Below, one piece after another: positions 26,171 to 33,565 of a DNA stretch of 64,000 nucleotides. Source of the stretch: Candidatus Aegiribacteria sp. MLS_C (GTDB taxonomy: Bacteria > Fermentibacterota > Fermentibacteria > Fermentibacterales > JCC-6); the NCBI GenBank assembly GCA_002030045.1, contig LQBI01000013.1, positions 62,001-126,000 on the forward strand, given 5' to 3'. Below the pieces are notes generated by a model, which saw only the letters and a list, made by a program, of their open reading frames with translations, searched no databases and was not told where the DNA came from. Positions within the stretch are counted from its first letter, which is position 1. Every line of letters begins with the position of its first letter. The position numbers and the translations under genes are program-made.

Positions 26171-27188
26171 GGGGTCCCCCTTCCAGATTCGAAAAAGTGC
26201 GCACCGAGGCTTCGCCGGATATGGTGCCCCACTGCTCTACCCTCATACCCAGCCCGCAGACGCCGCATACGGCGGCACAGGCCGCCATGAGTTCCACCGC
26301 GGCCCCCTCACCGTCCTCCAGCAGCCCGGAGCTTCCCGTCCCGGCCGTCCAGCCGGTCACCACGCGGAGACCCTCCGGGGACTCCTCGGCCTCCACCCTG
26401 ATGCTGCCGCTGCCGTTCACCATCACGGCGGCCGAGGCCGAGACCAGGCATGCCGCGAGCCTGAGATGAGACACCTGAACGGACATCTCGTTATCGGAAT
26501 CAACGGTGGTTCGGAAAGTGATATCGACCGACCGACCGCTGAACATCCTCGTAAGCTGTTCGAGTTCGGTCAGAAGGGCGGAGGTCCGGGTCGATCCTGC
26601 TTCGGGACGGACTGACAGAGCCGCCAGGTTCCTGACGAACTTCCTCATCTCCTCGACCCCGGCCAGCGCTGAATCCAGTTTTCCCGCCGCTTCTTCAGGC
26701 CTCCCGCAGTACATCCTGGCGAGTTCCGCGTTGCCCATTATTCTGGCCAGTATGTTGTTCATGTTGTGCACGAAGAAGGGCAGCAGAGCGCCGGTTACCT
26801 GCCAGATCGGCGTCCTCTTCAGGCCTTCGGGCTTCATCGCAGCAGCCAGACCGTACCCAAGTTCGGCAAGCAGCCTGAATGTGAAACCGTTCTCTTCGAG
26901 AAGGACGTACCTGCCTTCCGGCATAGCTTCCACTCCGGCTCCGGTGAGCACCGCGATCATGGTCCCTCCAGCTTCGGGACGCTCCGGGACCTCCTCCAGC
27001 AGTCTGGACAGCTCCTCCCTGTCCCCGGGACACAACAGCATCAGACGTTCCCCGTACGAGGACATGCCTCCAGTCCCGGCGGCGGTCGACAAACCCGTGC
27101 GGCGGGCAAGGCCCTCCTCGGCTGCCGGGGAGCGGGTACCCATTAGCAGCAGTTTCCCCGGTATTAGGCCCTGTCCGGCCGGGTTCAT
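26160..27188 (-). CDS. Histidine-kinase-like protein with degenerate ATPase domain
   Basis: From ATG 27188 (ATGA overlap with the pcm stop) the protein has 342 residues. A DHp-like helix at ~135-165 carries FFVHNMNNILARIMGNAELARM. This closely resembles the H-box of kinases with 'HDFNNLLTxILGNAELA', with the His retained. The following domain (~190-330) has the length of an HATPase but lacks a recognisable N-box, DxGxG and GxGLG. It may be a phosphotransfer or dimerisation protein rather than an active kinase. The N-terminal part (1-120) is unassigned. No response regulator is nearby. The 231 bases of upstream open frame are inside pcm and are rejected. Confidence 0.6.
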   Translation of the reverse strand: MNPAGQGLIPGKLLLMGTRSPAAEEGLARRTGLSTAAGTGGMSSYGERLMLLCPGDREELSRLLEEVPERPEAGGTMIAVLTGAGVEAMPEGRYVLLEENGFTFRLLAELGYGLAAAMKPEGLKRTPIWQVTGALLPFFVHNMNNILARIMGNAELARMYCGRPEEAAGKLDSALAGVEEMRKFVRNLAALSVRPEAGSTRTSALLTELEQLTRMFSGRSVDITFRTTVDSDNEMSVQVSHLRLAACLVSASAAVMVNGSGSIRVEAEESPEGLRVVTGWTAGTGSSGLLEDGEGAAVELMAACAAVCGVCGLGMRVEQWGTISGEASVRTFSNLEGGPRGR

Positions 27189-27850
27189 CGCCCCCTCCCG
27201 CCCCTGTGCCTGACAAGGGGAACGAACCTCACCGGCAGGGACTCCCTGACCGTCAGACGGTCCCCTTCCCTGAGTATCAGCATCAGGCTCTGCGACCATT
27301 CCCCTGCCGGTATCACCAGTCTGCCTCCTTCGCTGCTCAGCTGCTCTTCCAGCTCCTCCGGCACCCTGGCCGGCGCTGCGGATACTACGATACCGTCGTA
27401 AGGAGCTGCTGGTTCCCATCCGGAATATCCGTCGGCGACCAGGAACCTGACCCTGGACTCCTGCACCGCCTCCGGCAAAGTGTTCATCACGGCCCTCTTA
27501 GCCGTAACCGCCAGATCACAGATCACCTCTACCGTTACAACATCGATCCCCATGGCGGCAAGCAGCGCGGTCTGGTAGCCGGAACCCGTTCCGACCTCCA
27601 GCACGAGGTCCCCCTCCCCGCAGTCCAGCATCTGGAGCATGTAGGCGACTATGAAGGGCTGCGAGATGGTCTGACCGCAACCTATCGGGAATGGATGATC
27701 GCCGTACACTTCCCTCAGCGGAATTCCGGAGGGCATGAAATTCTCCCGGGGAACCCTCAGGAATGCATTCAGTATTAGGGGATCCGTTATTCCCTGTCCG
27801 GCAAGGTCCAGCCGGACCATGCGCTCCCTCTCGGCAATGGAACCGTTCAT
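27185..27850 (-). CDS. pcm: Protein-L-isoaspartate O-methyltransferase
   Basis: The 221-residue SAM-dependent methyltransferase repairs isoaspartyl residues in aged proteins. Family motifs are FLRVPRENFMP, the entry block GCGQTISQPFIVAYMLQ, the SAM motif VLEVGTGSGYQTALLA and YDGIVVSAAPARVPEEL. ATG 27850 lies four bases after the rarA stop codon. Open frame further upstream runs through rarA and is excluded. It overlaps the kinase-like gene as ATGA. Confidence 0.95.
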   Translation of the reverse strand: MNGSIAERERMVRLDLAGQGITDPLILNAFLRVPRENFMPSGIPLREVYGDHPFPIGCGQTISQPFIVAYMLQMLDCGEGDLVLEVGTGSGYQTALLAAMGIDVVTVEVICDLAVTAKRAVMNTLPEAVQESRVRFLVADGYSGWEPAAPYDGIVVSAAPARVPEELEEQLSSEGGRLVIPAGEWSQSLMLILREGDRLTVRESLPVRFVPLVRHRGGRGR

Positions 27851-27854
27851 CTCA

Positions 27855-29180
27855 TCAGCTCCCGCGCTCCCTCGCCCTGGACCTCGCTTCCCTCCACTGC
27901 CTGAGCTTCTCTCCCACGCCAGCCTCCCGTCCGTTCCCTGAAGGCAGGTAGTACTCCTCCTCTTCCTCTTCCATGGCATCCGGGAAGTTGGAATGGGTGA
28001 CAATACCGTCCGGGACATCATGAGCGTACTGGTAGCCCTTTCCGTACTCCAGCGCCTTCATCAGCTCCGTCGGGGCGTTACGGAGATGAAGGGGAACCGG
28101 AAGACTGCCCCTCTCCCTGGCAGTCCCCACTGCCTTCCCCCAGGCCCTGTATACCGAGTTCGACCTGGGCGCCAGGGCCAGGTAGCATGCCGCCTCCGCA
28201 AGGGCCAGGTCCCCCTCGGGCGAACCCAGGAACCTCCAGGAATCGGCGGCTCTCATGGCCACCGTGAGAGCTGATGGATCTGCCAGCCCCACATCCTCCG
28301 TCGCGAACCTGATCATCCTGCGGGCTATGTAAAGGGGGTTCTCACCTGAGACGATCATCCTCGCGAGCCAGTAGAGGGATGCGTCCACATCACCTGACCG
28401 CAGCGACTTGTGGAACGCGCTTATCAGGTTGTAATGCTCCTCACCGGATTTGTCGTAGGACAGTGGCGACGATGACATCGCATCTCTGAACAGGTCCAGC
28501 GTTATGGTACCCCCGGATGCGGTCCCGGCAAGGAGTTCCAGCAGGTTCAGGGCCCTTCGGCCGTCTCCGTCGGCGGACGCGGCGATCCTCTCAAGAACCC
28601 CCTCCTGGATCCCGCCGGGGTTCATCGATCTAAACGCGGGATGCTGGCCGGCCCTCTCCAGTATGGAAAGCAGGTCCCGCTCCTCCAGACGCTTGAGCAC
28701 GTAGACCGTGCAGCGGCTCAGCAGGGGAGCGATTATTTCGAAGGAAGGGTTCTCCGTGGTGGCTCCGGCAAGGGTGACCGTCCCGTCCTCCACGTGTGGC
28801 AGGAATGCGTCCTGCTGGGCCTTGTTGAACCTGTGTATCTCGTCGACGAAAAGCAGCGTTCTTACACCGCGCTTCCTCAGCCTGGAAGCGTCCTCGACGA
28901 TGGCCCGAACCTGCCGGACCCCGCCGGTGACGGCGCTGAAACGGACGAAATTCTGCCCGGTACGCTCCGCGACCAGGAGTATAAGTGTGGTCTTGCCGGA
29001 CCCCGGCGGACCCCAGAGAATGAAGGAGCCCAGCGCGCCCTCTTCGAGAGCCTTCCTGAAAGGGGCTCCCGTAGAAAGCAGGTGGCCCTGGCCGGACACC
29101 TCGTCCAGGTTTCGGGGCCTCAGAAGGTCGGCCAGCGGTGGGTCGGGGACTCGTTCATCCAGTTCATCAAGGAGGTCCAT
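27855..29180 (-). CDS. rarA: Replication-associated recombination protein A (MgsA/RarA)
   Basis: The 441-residue AAA+ ATPase is related to clamp loaders and acts at stalled forks. It has the N-terminal PLADLLRPRNLDEVSGQ, Walker A WGPPGSGKTTL, Walker B FVDEIHRFNKAQQDAFLP, and sensor 1 in LAGATTENPSFEI. The C-terminal tetramerisation domain has HYNLISAFHKSLRSGD and the NAPTELMK..GYGKGY-type end. It is the first gene of the twelve-gene minus-strand operon. GAGG lies four bases before the ATG. Confidence 0.95.
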   Translation of the reverse strand: MDLLDELDERVPDPPLADLLRPRNLDEVSGQGHLLSTGAPFRKALEEGALGSFILWGPPGSGKTTLILLVAERTGQNFVRFSAVTGGVRQVRAIVEDASRLRKRGVRTLLFVDEIHRFNKAQQDAFLPHVEDGTVTLAGATTENPSFEIIAPLLSRCTVYVLKRLEERDLLSILERAGQHPAFRSMNPGGIQEGVLERIAASADGDGRRALNLLELLAGTASGGTITLDLFRDAMSSSPLSYDKSGEEHYNLISAFHKSLRSGDVDASLYWLARMIVSGENPLYIARRMIRFATEDVGLADPSALTVAMRAADSWRFLGSPEGDLALAEAACYLALAPRSNSVYRAWGKAVGTARERGSLPVPLHLRNAPTELMKALEYGKGYQYAHDVPDGIVTHSNFPDAMEEEEEEYYLPSGNGREAGVGEKLRQWREARSRARERGS

Positions 29181-29246
29181 TTGCCTCGATAATAAACCAA
29201 AGCCCTTCCCAAAGAAAGGGAAAAACGAGCGGGAGTCTGAGTATGC

Positions 29247-29693
29247 CTACTGCTTCTCGAGAACCCAGCCGTAGTAGAAATCCGTGGGTCGGACGGTGTC
29301 GCCGAAGTCGTTCACTGCTATGGTGCAGGCGGTTGCACTTGAGTTCAGGGCGTATATGCCCAGCGACGTCATTCCTATCGCGGAGCTGTCGGAGCTTGAC
29401 GTGCAGTATAAGTCTATCTCCTTCGGCATGGTGGAGGTATCCAGTTCGAAGTCACCTTCCCAGGTGCTGGTCTGGTCCGTTCCGACCTGGTCGGTGCGAG
29501 TCCAGCCGCTGTCCTGGAAGACCCAGGTCAGGGTATATGTGAAGCTGGTGTCGGAGAACGCGTAGACCCATGTGCCTTCGAGTTCGGTGGTGTATGCAGA
29601 GGGACCGGTACCTCCCGAATCCCCGCCCAGGCATCCCGCCAGGACCAGCGAAAGGGATACCGCAAGCGCTGCAATGATTTTTCTCGTACCCAT
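29247..29693 (-). CDS. Small lipoprotein of unknown function
   Basis: The 148-residue protein has a clear lipoprotein signal (MGTRKIIAALAVSLSLVLAGC, lipobox LAGC). A Gly/Ser linker and a mostly beta region follow (LEGTWVYAFSDTSFTYTLTWVF, FYYGWVLEKQ), reminiscent of lipocalin-like single-domain lipoproteins. No motif allows a function. AAGGAGGG precedes ATG. Upstream is a candidate promoter and, directly behind it, the 27-bp tandem array. A weak hairpin with T-rich tail separates it from rarA. Confidence 0.75.
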   Translation of the reverse strand: MGTRKIIAALAVSLSLVLAGCLGGDSGGTGPSAYTTELEGTWVYAFSDTSFTYTLTWVFQDSGWTRTDQVGTDQTSTWEGDFELDTSTMPKEIDLYCTSSSDSSAIGMTSLGIYALNSSATACTIAVNDFGDTVRPTDFYYGWVLEKQ

Positions 29694-29757
29694 AAGACCC
29701 TCCTTCTCAGTGGTTACACGGCCGGGGCATGGTCATATGATCCATGCACGATCGAGT

Positions 29758-29787
29758 AGGATAACACTTCATCCGCAGGAAAGTCAA
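29758..29787 (-). promoter_or_regulatory. Candidate promoter of the small lipoprotein gene
   Basis: TTGACT (29782-29787), 18 bases, TATCCT (29758-29763) on the minus strand. The -35 box lies only ten bases from the edge of the 27-bp array, placing the array where UP-element or activator contacts would be. Confidence 0.55.
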
Positions 29788-29796
29788 TAAAAGGAT

Positions 29797-30199
29797 GCTG
29801 CGGCATTTCTGTAACTGTAAAATGCTGCGGCATTTTCCCCACTGCAAAGAGCTGCGGCATTTTCCCCACTGTAAAAAGCCGAGGCATTTTCCCAACTGCA
29901 AAGAGCTGCGGCATTTTCCCCACTGCAAAGAGCTGCGGCATTTTCCCCACTGTAAAAAGCCGAGGCATTTTTCCCCACTGAAAAAGCTGCGGCATTTTCC
30001 CCACTGAAAAAGCCGCGGCATTTTCCCCACTGCAAAGAGCCGCGGCATTTCCCCCACTGTAAAGAGCCGCGGCATTTCCCCCACTGTAAAGAGCCGAGGC
30101 ATTTCCCCCAATGTAAAAAAAACCGCGGCCTTTTCCCCACTGTAAAAAAAAAGCTGCGGCGTTTCTGTAACTGTAAAATGCCGCGGCATTTCTACCGCG
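29797..30199. repeat. 27-bp tandem array, about fifteen units
   Basis: Units of form GCYGMGGCATTTTCCCCACT + GYAAAGA repeat from 29797 with period 27; unit 8 is 26 bases and units 12-13 are 30 because of longer A-runs. The first unit (29797) and the last full one (~30153) carry TTTCTGTAACTGTAAAAT instead of the CCCCACTG form. Internal units alternate among a few variants (GCTGCGG, GCCGAGG, GCCGCGG). On the minus strand all three frames are long and open with 9-residue repeats, an effect of 27 being a multiple of three. There are no unique spacers. The array fills the gap between two minus-strand lipoprotein genes. Confidence 0.95.
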
Positions 30200-30231
30200 G
30201 CATCTCACGCTGAACCAATGCAAGGAAAGGG

Positions 30232-31248
30232 CTAGTTCATTTCCCTTCCCTGTGCACCCATGGAACCCATCTGCTGCTCCATGCCCTGCAGGAACATCAT
30301 CGCCTGTATGGTCTGGGCGGGAGGTCCCGGAAGCAGGTTCTCGGCACCGCTGAAACCGTAGCCCCTGACCTCGACGAAATGGTTCTCGCCGGCGTCCGAT
30401 ACCTCTGCGTACGCAAGCGGAATGATGGGAAGCTCGGAGGAGAGCATCACGCTTATGGTACCCTCGGGATGGACCATGCTCATCTCCATGCCTTCGATCC
30501 TGTTGCCGGCGACCTCCGCATCGGTCTCACGGAAGTCGAAGTCTATGCTGTCAAGCTCTTCCATGATGGTATTCAGGCCCTGCTGACCGCCCTCTGCGTT
30601 GAAACCCTGGACGAAGCCCTGCTGGAACTGCTCCTGGAAGGCCGGGTCCTGGATCATGCCCTCGAGCCACTCTGGAACTCCGACGAGGTCGATGGCCATG
30701 ACCATGTCCTGGTTCTCGAACTTGACCATGCGGATGGACCTGATGAACTGAAGGGCCATCTCCATGCTCTCCTCGTTGCCGAACATATTGGCCATGCCGC
30801 TGGCGTCGGCCATGTTCCCACGTATGTAGGCGGCGGGATCGGCACTGAACTCGCCGAACTGCTCCTCGTAACCGGCCATGGCCTCCTCAAGGCCTTCCGG
30901 GTCCACGAGGACCTGGCCGACGAAGCCTTCGGTGCTGATCTGGACCCAGTAGCACTCGGTCCCCTGGTTCGTTTCGGAATCAACGACGGAGATCGTGACG
31001 GTCTGGGACATCTGGTCGGCGCCGAACTCTATCCACTGGCCCACAGCCAGTTCGGGGGTGCTGAAATCGAAACCGCCGTCGGTGCCGCTCTGGCCGCTGT
31101 CGCCGGTATCGCCTCCGTTATCCTCGATCACCTCGCCGCCGTCGGCGTCCCCGTCAGCTTCACCGTTCCCTGCCTCGCCGGCCTGCTCGCCGCAGCCGAA
31201 GAGCCCAAGGCCGATGATCATCATCGCAAGAAGAAAAAGCCTTGACAT
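30232..31248 (-). CDS. Lipoprotein with acidic glycine-rich linker
   Basis: The 338-residue protein has signal MSRLFLLAMMIIGLGLFGC (lipobox LFGC). A linker rich in Glu, Asp and Gly runs to ~60. The folded part begins at PELAVGQWIEFGADQMSQTV and is rich in Met and Gln (e.g. MEMALQFIRS, PAFQEQFQQGF). No family is recognised. ATG 31248 has AAGGA five bases upstream; the ATG at 31263 and the ORF start at 31329 have none. A palindrome lies between it and apt. Downstream comes the 27-bp array. Confidence 0.75.
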   Translation of the reverse strand: MSRLFLLAMMIIGLGLFGCGEQAGEAGNGEADGDADGGEVIEDNGGDTGDSGQSGTDGGFDFSTPELAVGQWIEFGADQMSQTVTISVVDSETNQGTECYWVQISTEGFVGQVLVDPEGLEEAMAGYEEQFGEFSADPAAYIRGNMADASGMANMFGNEESMEMALQFIRSIRMVKFENQDMVMAIDLVGVPEWLEGMIQDPAFQEQFQQGFVQGFNAEGGQQGLNTIMEELDSIDFDFRETDAEVAGNRIEGMEMSMVHPEGTISVMLSSELPIIPLAYAEVSDAGENHFVEVRGYGFSGAENLLPGPPAQTIQAMMFLQGMEQQMGSMGAQGREMN

Positions 31249-31285
31249 GTCTTTCCTTTCCATGTTTACGAAGCGAACAACAGAA

Positions 31286-31316
31286 CCGTATTTGACTTGG
31301 ATTATGTCAAATACGG
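31286..31316 (-). terminator. Inverted repeat after apt (terminator or operator)
   Basis: CCGTATTTGAC (31286-31296), nine bases, and GTCAAATACGG (31306-31316) make a perfect 11-bp stem 14 bases past the apt stop. The minus-strand tail TTCTGTTG is a weak T-tract. The arm includes TTGAC, so an operator over a -35 box of the next gene is also possible. Confidence 0.55.
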
Positions 31317-31329
31317 GCTTTTCGGTCAA

Positions 31330-31872
31330 TTATCCTTCCGAAAGCACCTCTATGAGGGCCGTGTACTCGACCCCATCCCTCCTGAGCCTTTTCCCCCCCC
31401 CCAGGAACTGCAGGTCTATGACGAAAGCGGCACCCGCCACCGTGCAGCCGGCCTCCCTTATCAGGTGAGCGGCGGCCAGCGCAGATCCCCCGGTGGCGAT
31501 GAGGTCGTCCACTATGAGGACCCTGCTGCCGCCCGGCAGAGCGTCCCTGTGCATCTCTACGGTGTTAGTCCCGTACTCCAGGGCGTACTCCCTGCTTATG
31601 GTCTCGGCGGGGAGCTTTCCCGGTTTCCTTATGAGTACCAGGGGCAGGTCGTCCTCCGCCGCCATCAGGGACCCGAATATGAAGCCCCTGGACTCTATTG
31701 CGGCCACGGCGTCGTAGTCGAAGCTCCCGCTGGCGGCGAGGAGATGGTCCGCGGTGTCCCGAAGGGATCCCGGGTGTGTCAGGAGGGTGGTGATGTCCTT
31801 GAATACCACACCCTCGATGGGGAAGTCCGGCACGTTCCTTATCTGCCTCTCGAGTTCCTCAATGCTGTGCAT
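31330..31872 (-). CDS. apt: Adenine phosphoribosyltransferase
   Basis: The 180-residue type I PRTase salvages adenine to AMP. It has the N-terminal VPDFPIEGVVFKDITTLL, AAIESRGFIFG, the flexible-loop segment VLIRKPGKLP and the PRPP-binding motif VLIVDDLIATGGSA. All are full-family features and the length is normal. The start overlaps the LOG-like gene by 14 bases. Confidence 0.97.
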   Translation of the reverse strand: MHSIEELERQIRNVPDFPIEGVVFKDITTLLTHPGSLRDTADHLLAASGSFDYDAVAAIESRGFIFGSLMAAEDDLPLVLIRKPGKLPAETISREYALEYGTNTVEMHRDALPGGSRVLIVDDLIATGGSALAAAHLIREAGCTVAGAAFVIDLQFLGGGKRLRRDGVEYTALIEVLSEG

Positions 31873-32275
31873 TCGGTCCTCCCGTCCTTTCGATCACGAA
31901 TTCCAGGGCCTGCGAGGGTGTTGCCACCGGGACCACTCCCTCTATTCCGGTCCACCCGCCCATGGAGCATACCGGCCTGCCCGCATCAAGTGCGAAGGCT
32001 ATCTCGGAGAGGGTCCCGTACCTGCCTCCGACTGCCACCACGGCCCTTCCGGTCAGGGCTACTATCCTGTTCCTGGCGGAACCCATCCCGGTCAGGATTA
32101 CGGTGGAGACCCATGGGTTCGCTTCGCCAGGATCGATGCCGGGAAGTATCCCTATGGTCTCTCCCCCCTTCTTCCTGGCTCCCCTGCATACCGCCTCCAT
32201 TATTCCGCCTTTCCCTCCGCAGACAATCGTGTATCCGAGGCCCGCAAGGAGCGTGCCAAGCTCTTCCGCTGCCAC
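31859..32275 (-). CDS. LOG/TIGR00725-like Rossmann protein, start uncertain
   Basis: The 138 residues from GTG 32275 include CGGKGGIMEAVCRGARKKGGETIGILPG and GRAVVAVGGRYGTLSEIAFAL. These are the hallmark 'GGxxGxMxA' and 'PGGxGTxxE'-type motifs of the lysine-decarboxylase-like/LOG fold (TIGR00725 subgroup, sometimes called molybdenum cofactor carrier-like). The same frame continues upstream with KLISVVGGSAATAEDT, the expected first beta-strand and glycine loop. It contains no ATG, GTG or TTG before tRNA-Pro: only CTG 32320 and ATA 32332, the latter three bases after GGAGGG. A non-standard start is therefore possible. It is followed by apt. Confidence 0.8.
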   Translation of the reverse strand: MAAEELGTLLAGLGYTIVCGGKGGIMEAVCRGARKKGGETIGILPGIDPGEANPWVSTVILTGMGSARNRIVALTGRAVVAVGGRYGTLSEIAFALDAGRPVCSMGGWTGIEGVVPVATPSQALEFVIERTGGPNAQH

Positions 32276-32355
32276 GGTATCCTCCGCAGTGGCGGCGGAA
32301 CCGCCGACTACCGATATCAGTTTGCCTGCTATGGTCCCTCCAAGGATGATGGGAG

Positions 32356-32433
<78 letters not shown>

Positions 32434-32453
32434 ACTATCCGTTCGGCCGTGGG

Positions 32454-32482
32454 AATTTACTATCAAAACGCACAGGATGCAA
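32454..32482 (-). promoter_or_regulatory. Promoter of tRNA-Pro(CGG)
   Basis: TTGCAT (32477-32482), 17 bases, TAAATT (32454-32459) on the minus strand, 20 bases before the tRNA. It probably also drives the LOG-like gene and apt. Confidence 0.65.
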
Positions 32483-32490
32483 CTTCCGGA

Positions 32491-33012
32491 TCAGTCCGAG
32501 CCCAGGATGAACCCTATTCCCGCCAGGGCTCCGGACATGACCAGCGTCACCAGGATGCCGGCGACGGCCACTCCCATGGCGATCGCTGGAATGGCCATCC
32601 TCTTTGGTATTCCGAAGAGGAACGCCGCCAGTGAGCCGGTCCATGCTCCCGTGACCGGCAGCGGGACGGCGACGAAGATCGTCAGCCCCAGGGCCTCGTA
32701 CTTCCTTATCTTATCCCCCGCCCTCCTCCGTGTCCTGTCGAAGAGCCATTCGAAGAACCTGTCGAATACCCTCCACCTACGCAGGAACCGGCTCACCGGC
32801 TCCAGGAACCAGAGGATGAACGGCACGGGTATCAGGTTACCCGCCAGGGCCAGCAGGTATATCTTCCACCAGGGCCATGCCCACTGGGAACCCATCACGG
32901 TCCAGGCTATTGGAATGCTTCCCCTGAGTTCGGTGAGGGGAAAGGCAGAGAGGACAATCATCTGGACCTCTCCTGGTATCCCCGAGAGCCAGTTCAGGAG
33001 GGTTTCGCCCAT
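32491..33012 (-). CDS. Small multidrug export family membrane protein (COG2426-like)
   Basis: The 173-residue protein has about four membrane segments. It carries the family-typical opening VLSAFPLTELRGSIPIAW, the second segment KIYLLALAGNLIPVPFILWF and a third with LGLTIFVAVPLPVTGAWTGSLAAFLFGIPKR. This matches the putative small multi-drug export family; the transport role is by family name only and unproven. It lies between two tRNA-Pro genes, 64 bases after tRNA-Pro(GGG), and is probably read from that tRNA promoter. Confidence 0.85.
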   Translation of the reverse strand: MGETLLNWLSGIPGEVQMIVLSAFPLTELRGSIPIAWTVMGSQWAWPWWKIYLLALAGNLIPVPFILWFLEPVSRFLRRWRVFDRFFEWLFDRTRRRAGDKIRKYEALGLTIFVAVPLPVTGAWTGSLAAFLFGIPKRMAIPAIAMGVAVAGILVTLVMSGALAGIGFILGSD

Positions 33013-33076
33013 GGCCGCCTTTCAGGTCCGCAGGGAACGGAGAACCGCTGGAGGACGCCACTTATGAAAAAAAGAA

Positions 33077-33153
33077 TGGTCGGGGCGACTGGATTCGAAC
33101 CAGCGACCACTTGAACCCCATTCAAGTGCGCTACCGGACTGCGCCACGCCCCG
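33077..33153 (-). tRNA. tRNA-Pro (anticodon GGG)
   Basis: Acceptor CGGGGCG/CGCCCCG, anticodon stem CTTGA/TCAAG with loop ATGGGGT, T-loop TTCGAAT, encoded CCA. It shares acceptor sequence with the other tRNA-Pro in this window. Confidence 0.95.
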
Positions 33154-33165
33154 ACCGGGAAAGCA

Positions 33166-33194
33166 AAGTTACCCTCAATCCTCCTGTTTGTCAA
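33166..33194 (-). promoter_or_regulatory. Promoter of tRNA-Pro(GGG) inside the merR 3' end
   Basis: TTGACA (33189-33194), 17 bases, TAACTT (33166-33171) on the minus strand. The -35 box overlaps the last codons of the MerR-type gene, and the tRNA starts 13 bases after the -10 box. Confidence 0.75.
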
Positions 33195-33555
33195 CCGCCA
33201 TGGGATCACGGTCCAGGATAGCTATTATTTCCGATATCTCCCTCCGAACGAAATCCAGTGTCTCGGCAGGAACGGCGGTAATATCCAGCTCGAGGTCCAT
33301 CTGCTCATCGTCGCCGTCCATTTCCTCGATCTTCTGCCTGGCTCCGTCTATCGTGTATCTCTCGTCGTACAGAAGCCTGCTGATGAGCTTGATCAGGCCT
33401 ATGTCCTCCTTCTTGTACACGCGGTTGCCCGACTGGTTCTTAGAAGGCTTGAGCATCGGGAACGCCGTCTCCCAGTACCGGAGAACGTGGGGTTTCAGTC
33501 CCGTCATGCTGCAGACCTCGCTTATCGAGTAGTATAGCTTGCCGCCGGATTCCAT
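33175..33555 (-). CDS. MerR-family transcriptional regulator
   Basis: The 126-residue protein has an N-terminal MerR winged helix: YYSISEVCSMTGLKPHVLRYWETAFPMLKPSKNQSGNRVYKKEDI. A dimerisation helix (GLIKLISRLLYDERYTIDGARQKIEE) and a short acidic tail follow. There is no effector domain and no cysteine metal site, as in the HspR/MlrA-like or 'MerR HTH' proteins found beside DnaJ-type genes. It follows a J-domain gene 10 bases upstream, so a chaperone link is possible but inferred. Confidence 0.9.
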   Translation of the reverse strand: MESGGKLYYSISEVCSMTGLKPHVLRYWETAFPMLKPSKNQSGNRVYKKEDIGLIKLISRLLYDERYTIDGARQKIEEMDGDDEQMDLELDITAVPAETLDFVRREISEIIAILDRDPMAVDKQED

Positions 33556-33565
33556 TTCCGACCGC

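Noticed and set aside
29247-29693. Defence or toxin function for the small lipoproteins
   Set aside because: Only a lipobox and beta-rich sequence can be seen; nothing supports a toxin or immunity role.
29797-30199. 27-bp array as a CRISPR or as a repeat-protein gene
   Set aside because: There are no unique spacers. Open frames exist in all three minus-strand frames only because the unit length is a multiple of three, and none has a convincing ribosome site or signal.
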